NCBI GenBank assembly: GCA_964019695.1 | Contig: OZ026530.1 | Location: 35,574,835 to 35,638,834, forward strand | Direction: 5' to 3' | Length of the DNA stretch: 64,000 nt | Source of the DNA: Loripinus fragilis | Lineage: Eukaryota; Mollusca; Bivalvia; Lucinida; Lucinidae | Shown here: in pieces, positions 32,299-42,558 of the stretch | Layout of the letters: every line of letters begins with the position of its first letter | How positions within the stretch are numbered: the first letter of the stretch is position 1 | The notes under the pieces: generated by a model | Databases searched by the model: none | The model's input: only the letters and a program-made list of their open reading frames with translations | What the model was told of the DNA's origin: nothing | Program-made: the position numbers and the translations under genes

Positions 32299-32402
32299 AT
32301 AAATAAAGGATTCTTTTCCAAGGCTTTCTTGTTTAAACCGCGAGGTGGGCGTAGCCCACAGAGCGGTTTAAACAGAAAGTCGAGGAAAAATCCTTTATTT
32401 AG
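32299..32402. repeat. 104-bp palindrome AATAAAGGATT...GTTTAAACCGCG
   Basis: AATAAAGGATTCTTTTCCAAG and CTTTCTTGTTTAAACCGCGA pair with GCGGTTTAAACAGAAAGTCG and GGAAAAATCCTTTATT. The apex is GGTGGGCGTAGCCCACAG. It abuts the mariner-like element at 32407. Confidence 0.8.
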
Positions 32403-32406
32403 CTTG

Positions 32407-33373
32407 TACGAGGGGTGGTCAGAAAGTTCACGGAAAAAGGCTATTAAATCACATTGCTACTATCCATCGCAATGAAAATTCAATGATATAAACTACCATT
32501 CATCGCATGTTGACTGAAATTGAAATTTAGAAAAATGTTACGTCAGACGTTTGAGCACGAGGCGCCGCTGTGACGTCATTTCGCTGGAACCGGCCCATAT
32601 TTACCCCAAGGTTGCTTCTCAAGGCTAAAAGTTGTAGTTGTGTTTGAGTTGATTGGTATTTTTAACGGAAAGTAATGTTCTGTCATTCTTTGAACATAAT
32701 ATGATGTTTTATGTTGATCCGCTGCGCTATGTATTCAATTTAATATGTTTCAGTCCGAAGGGCAGGCCTAAAATGCGTCAATTTTTTGAGCTTTTTGTAA
32801 ATTTTAAGTAAAAAAAATTATTTTCTTGTCAGTGTGCATCACAATAATTATAATGTCTGATTTAACTATCAATATTTGATCTACTGTCCTGAAAGAGGGT
32901 GTTTTACAAACTGTGTAAATAGTTTATTTTAAAGAATTGACATACCAAAACAGGCAATGGGTTCATAGAAGTTGAATGCTTTGCCTTTTGACAGCACTGT
33001 TATTCGGTTTGATTTAGAACACCATCCGTTAGATATAAATCTTTGAAAGTTTGCATAGAAGAGGAGTAAATATGTCGTTAAATATGCATGGAACGCTAAA
33101 TGGGCTATCACAGAATAACAAAATTTTACAAAACCTTGAAGTTTAATTGGTTGCGTAGTTAAACGTCAAAATTCACCGTAAAATGGGCCGCTTCGCGCTA
33201 TAAAGCGTTGCCTTGACGACAGCTTTAACACACGTAGACGACTAACACCAAGCATGTTGTAACCAATCAACTGCATATATGTTGCAGTATCATGTGCTGT
33301 AATTCCAGCTCTATTGATCAAACGATGTAGAAATGGCAAATTTTTTCCGCGAATTTTCTGATCACCCCTCGTA
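32407..33373. mobile_element. Mariner-like non-autonomous element (~967 bp)
   Basis: Left end TACGAGGGGTGGTCAGAAAG TTC and right end (complement) TACGAGGGGTGATCAGAAAA TTC are inverted repeats of about 27 bases starting with TA, typical of mariner/Tc1 insertions. Internal sequence holds no recognisable transposase. A - strand frame at 33166-33411 (ending GPFYGEF) crosses the right end and has no motif I know. Confidence 0.65.
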
Positions 33374-33644
33374 GTATGGCGCAGGCGCAAATAAACACGT
33401 GCTACTGACACCTGACGAAATTTACATTCGCTCCTCCCTGCATCCGGCCTAAACTGTCAATTATATAACATTTACCTACGGGCTAATTTGGCGCTATTTA
33501 GGAAGTTCCCGCCTACATCGCTGTTTAACTAAAATTGGAAGTTAGAGTACGGTTTTAAGCTTCTCCTTCGCTGTTATTCTAGGGTGTCTGATTTAAACAT
33601 CAGCAAAGATCTAAGAAAAAAAGCATAGGCCATACTACAAGTAT

Positions 33645-33795
33645 AGAATGTGGGATGTTAATGTCTTAACACAGGTAATTGTTTAATAAAGGGTAACCAT
33701 ATAGTATATTTTACGTCTGTTCTGTTCTTGTCAAATGCACTTTATGTGTAGAAAGTGGGATGTACATGTCTTAACACAGCTACATGATTACTGGT
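33645..33795 (+). repeat. 105-bp satellite array, segment 3
   Basis: About one and a half monomers (TATAGAATGTGGGATGTTAA, GAAAGTGGGATGTACATGTC). Confidence 0.85.
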
Positions 33796-34857
33796 ATATT
33801 GCACCTCAAATGAAACACAGTTTTTCGTTTTTATAATTTTACATGAAGGTATCTTCACCCTGAAAATTTGCATGTGCATAGATATAGCAAAACCCTAACT
33901 AGATTTAAATTTTGGCGGAGAACGATATCAATGTTACTGCTCTGATATCTTGTAAAAATGAATAACTTAGTTTTTGTTGGAATGAAAATACCCGTTTATT
34001 ACCCATTTTAGCACTGTCAGTGCAATACACCTTGGATAGATATCGTAGTATTTGCTCAGCTATAAAATGTCAATTAGAGATTACACCAGACGATTATTTT
34101 GTAACATCAAATGGTGTGGTTTACGATGCAATCCAAGCTACTTATATAGTTCTACAGATAATGGGTTATTAACGCGTTTCATGCCTACCAAGTACTATCA
34201 TTTTGCCTGCTTCCATCTGGCTACCTAATTGTATGTTTTGTTCATGTGTCTGTATGTGCGAGCGTACAACTAGAAATGCACAGGCCTGAAAATACAAATA
34301 AGATCACAGATGCACGGGCACTTACATGCACTACATTTCATTTTATATTAACTTTTACTGCTTCTTTATATGATGGAAAATATGCACGTTTTCATATGGG
34401 GCGAATGGGCGCTTCCAACTAAGAGGGCTTTTGGGGTAGTATACATTGATAGATGTAGCCTTTCGTTTGTGTCACCGTCTTTGTGACATGGTTAGATATA
34501 TGAAATAGTGTTGACTATGCTGATAAACAGCAACGTAAGCCAATAAACAGCTACATTTAAAACTGACTGATGCATTGTTAATTGTCTTATAATAGTGTAT
34601 ACATGGTTTTATATTAAACTGATAGTCATTGATCCATATCGCCCAAGGTACAAGAAGGGAATGATATTTGGCATAAAACATTAAAAATGTTAAAATTCCA
34701 TCCTATCCCAGCATTTATGAAAACGAATACAAACTTCAAAACATATTTTTGGTAAGGGTTTTTTGGTTAAAATATATTTTTCGAATTAAATTTAAAATTC
34801 CCATTTTAGATTTAATGTTATTGCCAAAAACAGTGTTCCATTTGAAGGGCTATACTC
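33796..34857. other. Insert between satellite segments, nothing recognised
   Basis: About 1.06 kb of AT-rich sequence between two satellite segments. No terminal repeats, ORF or RNA could be identified. Confidence 0.4.
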
Positions 34858-35412
34858 CAGTAATAAAGGGTAACCATATACATGTGTAGTATATTTTACG
34901 TCTGTTCTGTTCTTTTCTTGTCAAATTCACTTGATGTATAGAATGTGGGATGTTAATGTCTTAATACAGGTAAATGTTTAATAAAGGGTAACCATAAAGT
35001 ATATTTTACGTCTGTTCTGTTCTTGTCAAATTCACTTTAACTATAGAATGTGGGATGTTTATGTCTTAACAAAGGTAAATGTTTAATAAAGGTTAACCAT
35101 ATACAATATTTTACGTCTGTTCTGTTCTTGTCAAATTCACTTTATGTATAGAATGTGGGATGTTGATGTTTTAACACAGGTAAATGTTTAATATAGGGCA
35201 ACAATATACAATATTTTACGTCTTTTCTGTTCTTGTCAAATTCACTTTTTGTATAGAATGTGGGATGTTAATGTCTTAATAAAGGTAAATGTTTAATAAA
35301 GGGTAACCATATAGTATATTTTACGTCTGTTCTGTTCTTGTCAAATGCCCTTAATGTATAGAAAGTGGGATGTTGATGTCTTAACACAGGTAAATGTTTA
35401 ATAAAGGGTGGC
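34858..35412 (+). repeat. 105-bp satellite array, segment 4 (best preserved)
   Basis: Five monomers with GAATGTGGGA or GAAAGTGGGA marks at 34941, 35046, 35151, 35256 and 35361, giving an exact 105-base period. It contains no ORF. Confidence 0.95.
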
Positions 35413-35661
35413 CATTAGACCAATGTTGATTCTTGTTTCTTGACTATTTACAAGAATAGCATAATATTATGAATACATGTTGTAAACAGATGAGACTGGT
35501 CATCAGCCCATTCTGATCATAGTCTTCGCTATTGAAAACAGTCAGGGTCCTTCGTTACCCACCGAGTCTTCGGTTTGCGCCCACTTATCTTTTTCCTTGT
35601 CTTGTAAAGAACGATCAAGGAAAATATTAGACTGAGCTAATGCGCACTATTGATATAAAGG
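35413..35661. other. Non-coding spacer
   Basis: No gene or repeat recognised between the satellite and the next MITE. Confidence 0.35.
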
Positions 35662-35891
35662 TACTGTCCTGCCAGCCAAGAGTGATAGTGACTTCACGTT
35701 TTATTTACAAAGTTATCAGGGACTTAGAATCGATAGATCACTTGTGTATTAATCCTATCCTCAGGATAGGATTAATACACAAGTGATCTATCGATTCGAG
35801 TTAGCTCAAGTGAAGTGCACACGTTAGTGCTTTACTTAGCAATTGTAAACAAAGTATTACGCCATTGTTACTCTTGGTTGGCACGACAGTA
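35662..35891. mobile_element. MITE family 1, copy 5
   Basis: TACTGTCCTGCCAGCCAAGA to GGTTGGCACGACAGTA. The full central palindrome AATCGATAGATCACTTGTGT / ACACAAGTGATCTATCGATT is intact. Confidence 0.9.
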
Positions 35892-35988
35892 TTGAATGGA
35901 ATCGTGAGACATGTTGTGTTGAATGCTAAATACACAATAACGGTTTTAATATTTGGTAACTAAGGAATGAACGTATTGCGCACGTGTT

Positions 35989-36112
35989 GTTTGTTTGATT
36001 TGGTTCTTTACGTCCCATCAACAATCTTTCAGTTAAACAGGGACGGAACCAGTACAAAGCTAGGATAAATGTGTCTTGCTCAAGGACCACAACGCAGTGA
36101 CGCCGTTGACGC
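35989..36112 (-). repeat. SINE family 1, short copy inside a duplicated flank
   Basis: Inverted SINE (GATTTGGTTCTTTACGTCCC to CCACAACGCAGTGACGCCG), missing the tRNA-like head. The ~63 bases at 35909-35971 recur almost exactly at 36135-36196 (GTTGTGTTGAATGCTAAATA, CACAATAACGGTTTTAATAT), far longer than a usual target duplication. Confidence 0.75.
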
Positions 36113-36199
36113 ACGTATTGAATGGGCCGTTTTACATGTTGTGTTGAATGCTAAATACACAATAACGGTTTTAATATTGGTAACTAAGGAATGAATAAG

Positions 36200-36759
36200 A
36201 TCTTTTTAATGAATATTTCCTGAAAAGGTCCCTTATAGAGTAAGATTATCGTGATGACTCGCATCAGTCGTCAAAGAATGACAGCATGGTCTGTGATTGA
36301 CAATCGGATTCACCGAACATATATTTAAAGAAACCAGGGCCAATATGTGGAAATTCCTGTCTCAGAAAGGCACTCGCTGGAAGGGTATGATAAAAAAATA
36401 AGCCCTTTTTCAATGGTGTCCTATTTTCAAAATGTTTGGTTAAAAATTATGGGTATTATACATACAAAAAATGAGAATTTGTCAAACCGCGAAATGGCAA
36501 GGCCATTGTGGGGACAAACAATATGATTATTGATGTGCCCAATAATATATTAATCTTTATTAACTGACAAGATTTATAAAATTTATTTATGGCTTTTTCT
36601 AATAATAATAATAATAGTAATAACCAAATGAAAAAACATGATGTTATGATAAAAATCCCACGATTTGAAAAATTATCCTTATTAGAAGCGACAACATAAT
36701 AACTGGATAATAATGAGAGTTGAAACTCTACTACTAAGAATTACATAAACTGGATGTGG
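36200..36759. other. Non-coding stretch
   Basis: No gene is seen. A short (AAT)n run lies near 36601. Confidence 0.4.
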
Positions 36760-36986
36760 TGCTGTAAATTCGGAAATTTTCGCGAGGATTTTATTTTCGC
36801 GAATAGCGTTAAAATACATATTTGCGACATTAAAATTCGCGACAATGGCGTGATTCACCCATGTCAGAAAACAACAGAGTGATTTCGTAAATTCGTGAGG
36901 TCATGAGGATTTGTTTTCATGAAACTTGGCATATGCCATTTTTTCGCGAAAATAAAACCCTCGCGAAATTTTCTGAATGTACAGTA
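36760..36986. mobile_element. MITE family 5, copy 3
   Basis: GCTGTAAATTCGGAAATTTT to AAATTTTCTGAATGTACAGTA, with GCGAGGATTTTATTTTCGCG, ACAGAGTGATTTCG and GCGAAAATAAAACCCTCGCG. Non-coding. Confidence 0.75.
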
Positions 36987-37087
36987 ACCATACTATAGAC
37001 ATAGAAGATGTATTAAGGGTCAAATATGAGACACATACAAACGTAAGCCCTGTAGGGCTTTTACTTCGACAAACATATGAAGAATAT

Positions 37088-37327
37088 ATGAGCCGCGACA
37101 TGTGATTTCCAACAATTTGGCATTTTAACATGTGTAGACTCAGACAAGCCTGTGCAGCCTCCTTTAAAGCTTAGAAACTCCAAATGGTGTTTAGTCAATA
37201 GCTTAACAATCATAGAATATTCAAGTGACTAGCAAAGGCTCTGATCAGACTGCGCGCATGCGCAGGCTGGTCTGAGGCTTTGCTGGTTGCACATACCACA
37301 TTGTTTGAAATCTTATGTCGCGGCTCA
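37088..37327. mobile_element. MITE family 2, copy F (intact)
   Basis: ATGAGCCGCGACATGTGATT and AAATCTTATGTCGCGGCTCAT are inverted ends. 240 bp with core CAGACTGCGCGCATGCGCAG. Best reference copy of the family in the window. Confidence 0.85.
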
Positions 37328-37708
37328 TATAACAAATAGCACATTGCGTGCAAAATATAAACAGAATAAAGACAATTTAAACAGTATACACAAATCATTA
37401 AGTTAAAGAGTTAAAATACATGTACATAGAAAAAAAACATAAAATATATTGCGTGTTTTGGACTAGGTTTGAAATCAAAATTAAAAAAAAAATCCTGTCT
37501 CATTTAAGGAAATAAGGTGCATCTAGATCATGGTCGATGTCTTTGGCTGTATACCTTATGCGAAAGGCGAAAAAGGGTACGACAAATGGCTGAGCTAAGT
37601 GAAAAAAATAAGGAATGCACGGTACTACTACTACATTATCAAACCAGTGGTCCCACATAGGGAAACATTCACAGTGAACACCTGCTCTTCATCTGCTCCA
37701 AACATACA

Positions 37709-38063
37709 TTATTCGGTTATGATGTCGGTGTGCCGCGGTCCCTTCGCACTAGGTATATACAGCACCCACGGCAAACCCAGTTTTATGCACCCACTTTTGG
37801 CTTCAAAAAAGGAATTCGGACTGTATCCTGTCCTTATCCTACGCCTATTTGCGTTTAGTAAAGGTGTGGGGCATTAATTAGTTTGAATTTTGTAAATGCT
37901 CTAAAACAGGTTTCAATTTTGTGGGAGTCGACGTGACAATTTCGTCTGCACAGTGTCACCCCCACTGTTCCTGAACGTGTAAGTTTTTTTTTATTCCGCC
38001 TGGAAGGGCAAGGAGTTTTGTTATCGTTTGTTTAAGTTTTCCGCTCCCCTTAATGGTGAGCTG
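37709..38063. repeat. Left arm of a large foldback
   Basis: About 350 bases that recur inverted at 38601-38952: GGTTATGATGTCGGTGTGCC, CCCAGTTTTATGCACCCACT, AGTAAAGGTGTGGGGCATTA, GACGTGACAATTTCGTCTGC, CCCCACTGTTCCTGAA, GGAAGGGCAA, TTATCGTTTGTTTA. The arms differ by roughly one base in eight. The ~540-bp spacer holds a SINE. No transposase found. Confidence 0.8.
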
Positions 38064-38257
38064 TAATTATCTGCTCCACAAAAACTGCAACTGAAATAAA
38101 AGTACACGTAATTAAAGAGGCAAAAGCTTCCTCTAGCGGGAAGCTAACTTCGTAGATCGATGACCGCGTATCAGTAGCACCCAGCGCCTGCGAGCATATG
38201 TACAAACAAGAACTGGACGGAGATGCGGAGTGAAACCTGGATCACGGTTGTCACCAC

Positions 38258-38390
38258 TCGGTTGAACCAGTACTAAGCTAGGATTAATGTTCCTGCTCAA
38301 TGACACAACGCAGTGACGCCGGTGAGGCTCGAACCCGTGCTCCTTGGTCTCGAGTCAAGCACTATACCACTGAGCCACTGAACTGGTTTG
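38258..38390 (-). repeat. SINE family 1 in foldback spacer
   Basis: Inverted, missing the 3' tail: GGTTGAACCAGTACTAAGCT to ACCACTGAGCCACTG, with CGGTGAGGCTCGAACCCGTG (B box complement). Confidence 0.75.
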
Positions 38391-38600
38391 CCAAATTAAT
38401 TGAATACATCTAACAGTCATCCTTTTACCAATGAAGAAGTACTTCAACGAAAAGTTTATTACCCACATCAACAGAGGGTACGATCACTATTGAATCAACG
38501 CGCATGTATCTTTTTGTTGTTAATTTGTCTAATATTTTTACCTCTTATGCCATATTATGTATGGATTGAGTGAAAAGTAAAGATATATAGAAACATCAAC

Positions 38601-38952
38601 GTACCAGCTCACCATTAAGGAGAGCGGCAAACATAAACAAACGATAATAAAACTCATTGCCCTTCCGGGCGGAATAAAAAACTTACACATTCAGGAACAG
38701 TGGGGATGATACTGTGCAGACGAAATTGTCACGTCGATCCCTCTAAGATTGAGACCTTCTTTAGAACATTTCCAAAATTCAGACTAATAATGCCCCACAC
38801 CTTTACTTAACACAACTAGGCGTATGATAAAGACGTGACACAGTCTGAATTCATTTATCGAAGCCTTAGTGGGTGCATAAAACTGGGCGCTTTGCGCGCG
38901 CTCCATATGCCTGAGGCGGTGGCCGCACTGTGCCGATATTATAACCGAAATA
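38601..38952. repeat. Right arm of a large foldback
   Basis: Inverted partner of 37709-38063 (ACCAGCTCACCATTAAGG, GCGGAATAAAAAACTTACAC, GACGAAATTGTCACGTCGAT, TAATGCCCCACACCTTTACT). Ends about 60 bases before the mariner-like element. Confidence 0.8.
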
Positions 38953-39011
38953 GTAGTACTTTTAAAAGTTTTCATAGCATGGAGAATGGCGGGCAAGATT
39001 ACGGACGTGGA

Positions 39012-40330
39012 TACGAGTGGCATTTGGACAGTTCTTAGCATGGCATCTTAACTCCACAATGCGTTTATAAAATGCTATCAAAAATACATTTTTGGTAACT
39101 AGAATTTAACCGCTTCGTGATGGCTTATTTTTTGAGTAGGGTTTATACTCTGGCTGAAATCTTTAGCAAAATATTGGTAAAAAAACGAAGGAAAAACGGG
39201 GACCTTATATACGATCATGGTTTGACAAATTAACGATTTGGTGCCAACTTAATTTTCATTAAAATATATTATGCGATCACTGCTTGCACGACTTACACCT
39301 TCACATTTGAAAAATGTTGACTAATAGAGAAATGGTAAACTTTCAAAAATGAGACTTTTCTCGTTTTTTCATTATACTTTTGCTATAAATGTGTCACTAC
39401 AGGAGCACGAAAAAAGCTTATTGAGTATATGTTTTGCTTTATTTGTAAAGAACAATGCATAAAAATCAAATCGTCGCGCAATAAGTGTGGCTTGTTTAGT
39501 TCTGTATTCAAGAAAATTAATCCTAATAACACTACCCCTACTTTTCAAGCAGTGGATGGGGTAACATAACCCCTCACAACTTGTTGATAGCATAAGAACT
39601 TCTCATGGTATCGCGTTAACCATCACGAAATTGATTGATTTGTACTTTCGAGGTAGTTTTACATTTTTGTTTGCCACCGTTTTCCATTGAAATGAACTAG
39701 AACATCAACTCACAGCTAAACTTACTCTCCCTCTTGGGAAGATTATAAGAGTTATCTTCTCTTTTGTTCTGGTTTACAAAATTTATTTTGATTTCAATAC
39801 AAAGAGCATAAATTGTGCTTGACAAAAATACCAACTCAAGGCATTTTTAAACTACTATCGGTTATATATTTTCAAAATATGTGCATTGTGATGTGCACTG
39901 TGATTTGCGAGTTTTAGTCGAAATAATTAGCGCATTGCTTTGCTTTCTAGATGGTTTTGGTATTGCTGTTCCGATATTTAATTATTAGAAACATCGCACT
40001 CGGTCATCAATTTTATCATAACTGTACCAGATTGTGGCCTACCAAATGGTACAACTTTATCTAATTTAATGAACTTTTGTTAATGCTCTGCACATATTTC
40101 AAAAGGTAAAATGTTATATTTTCAACTGAAATTTTGAGTTTTCCATTATACAAACAGTACATGTATTCACAATAATAGTTTTCGTGTCTGAATCATAATA
40201 TCCTTCATGCAATTTGTGCCAAAACATAGAGGAAGGATAGCTCTTTAAAATGATACCAAACATGATAGGGTTTGTAAATCGGTTACTGAGATAATAGACC
40301 ATGCTAAGAACTTTCGAAATGCCCCTCGTA
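39012..40330. mobile_element. Mariner-like shell (1319 bp)
   Basis: TACGAGTGGCATTTGGACAG plus TTCTTAGCATGG at the left. The complement of the right end reads TACGAGGGGCATTTCGAAAG plus TTCTTAGCATGG, giving a ~32-bp terminal inverted repeat with three mismatches and TA ends. The length is that of a complete mariner, but I could not follow a transposase frame or DDD motifs; the interior appears heavily decayed or replaced. Confidence 0.65.
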
Positions 40331-40364
40331 CATTTGATTACGGTCATTGGCCAGAATTCCTTAC

Positions 40365-40649
40365 TCATTTATTTCTCGTTATATTGGGTAATAATTGATT
40401 TCCATGGGTTAGTCTGATCTCCAGAAATACACAGTCATCAAGAAAATAGTTCTTAATCTTTATTTTCTGGTTTGAAACAGTCTCTGAAGATGAGTAGTCA
40501 AAATTTAAGCGTTTAAAAATGCTGTCTGAAACGAAATGTACAAAATCTTTCTTGAACAATTTCTCTAAAAGATATGACGTTTTTCTCTTGGAACCTTTTA
40601 TATATTGTTCATAGATAATTAAAGTATCTTCTGTTATAAAATAAGGCAT
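40365..40649 (-). other. 94-codon frame of unknown status
   Basis: A - strand ATG at 40649 opens a Lys/Ile/Phe-rich frame, MPYFITEDTLIIYEQYIKGS..., ending NITRNK. It lies just outside the mariner-like element, in AT-rich sequence. No domain, splice signal or relative in the window supports it, so it may be chance. Confidence 0.15.
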
Positions 40650-41759
40650 TCCAGTTGGATGTTTACTTTTTGGAAGCGATTTTTACATCAAATTTTAGGG
40701 TTTACAGTTTCCATAGCAACAATTAATTGTATGCAAAATACTCAAATGCAATATTTTGTGATCAGTTTTATCGGTTATAGATACTTAAAATATCTTAGAA
40801 ATTAAGTCGACTGTGAGTTTTGAGAAGTTGCTTGTCAAACTTCTTCAAAGACACATTTTGTACATAAGATACCCATTTGGGCACTTTTATGGAAGAACTT
40901 ATTTAGCCCAGTTTCCAAGCAAAAACAGGCACACATAGACTGTTTCTCATCTTAATAATAGACTGAGTGTGCCTCTAAACTTAAAAGAAAATTTCACACT
41001 TAAATACGTATTTTCTTAGAAATAACACCCGTTTAAGCTCTTAAAATCAGTAAAAAGGGGGTGGGGATGTATTTATGGCCGCCGTGTTATGGCTATGCTA
41101 TAAATTGCCACCTGGTCTGTTTGGCAATATCAGGGACACGTCTGTTATGCATGAAAAAGTAAAATTGGTTTGTTTTAGTTATATGCAACCGCAAAACGTG
41201 AAATTCAAATCTGTTCAAATAAACATGAAACATGTCTCGTATGTATGGTAGGTTTTCATAGCTATACATGTACATTATCAAGGCATTTATAAGAATTTTA
41301 TTTGTGTTTGATATGATGGTAAATGTAGGTCTAAAGTTTTACTTTGGGCCATCCCCACCCCTGGGCATGAGACAGATTTGAAGTATATTTGAGATTGATT
41401 GACCTTTGACTCAAATGTCATAGGGGTTTGCTAAAGCCTTTACTGTCATCTACACACCAACTAGAAATGCTTATCTAGAGGCGTTTCAATGCCCAGATTT
41501 GCTAAAATGGTAACTAACAATACTTTTAGAAATGTGTTTTTATTTTGTTATGTTCATATTTTCAGCTAATTTTATTTCAAGGCTTACAGTTCCGTGACGT
41601 ATTAACAAAGAATGTTAAATAATGTATTTAACTAATAAAGAGTTACGATGACAGCAGAGACACAATGTACCTTATATCCCTACCTACCCCTATGAAAGGT
41701 CACCATAACCACTCTATTCTAATTAATACCATTCCAATATTGCTTTTTAGATTACCTTG
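40650..41759. other. Non-coding stretch
   Basis: AT-rich, with no supported gene or element. Confidence 0.4.
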
Positions 41760-41809
41760 GTGAACTCTGATCGGGCTGTGCGCATGCGCACAGCCTGATC
41801 AGAGTTCAC
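41760..41809. repeat. 50-bp palindrome with TGCGCATGCGCA core
   Basis: GTGAACTCTGATCGGGCTGT then GCGCATGCGC and its complement, with one mismatch. The outer bases TTACCTTG / CAAGGTA add a short second stem. Confidence 0.9.
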
Positions 41810-42490
41810 AAAGCACTATTTAACAAGGTACATTTTCAAGAGCCACGCATAAGCCAAAATTAATCTTAAAAATGTTGATTTTAATAATAATAACACTATT
41901 ACATTTATAATAGTAATGACAAGACAACCTTTATCTGTTTATCTCTTACAAAAATGTGTATTCAGCGACAAAAACGAAGTTACTGATCAAAAGATAAAGA
42001 CGCGATTCCACGGTGATCACGGAAAATCCCGAGCGGTACCATAAGCATATTCCAACAAAACCGACAATACACGTACACATTGCTCTTTTGCGCAAAGCAT
42101 ATGCCTGTTTATTAAGATCAAAAAGCAGAAAGTCTCTATATCAGACTGTCTGCGTTTTTGTTTGTACAGTTATGTCAGGTTACGGTCTGGTTTCGTCTGA
42201 TCTGGCTAATTTTGGGTTTTATCGGAAACTTTATCTTAATTTGGTTACTAAGGGGATAATATGCCGTTATTTACATTCTTATTTTGCGAAAATTAGGAAA
42301 ATGAGAGGAATTTGGTTACAAAATTTCGTCAACTCATGGTCGAAGCGATACGGGAATCGTGGACTTTGCTAGTCAAGCATCACACTTTTGGTAGAGGTAT
42401 TCTAAACGGTGATCTCCAACTTCGTAGGGTTTGCCCTGACCTTGTTGTGTGAACAATATTAAATCCACCGGAACCGTATTACTTAAAATA
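41810..42490. other. Non-coding stretch with a 119-codon frame
   Basis: A + strand frame at 42013-42372 (starting MITENPERYH) has no recognisable domain. I do not call it a gene. Confidence 0.35.
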
Positions 42491-42558
42491 TACTGTCCTG
42501 CCAGTCAAGAGTGACAGTGACGTCATGTTTTAGGTTGCAAAGTTATCTGGGACTTATA
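42491..42558. mobile_element. MITE family 1, copy 6, left part
   Basis: TACTGTCCTGCCAGTCAAGA through GTTATCTGGGACTTATA, where homology to the family stops. The remainder of this copy is 5.5 kb away at 48036-48211, so a large element is inserted in it. Confidence 0.85.

Noticed and set aside
28455..35412. CRISPR array
   Set aside because: Repeats are contiguous 105-bp monomers without unique spacers, and the sequence is clearly animal.
42013..42372. 119-codon + strand frame
   Set aside because: No domain or splice context; length is within chance expectation for this much AT-rich sequence.
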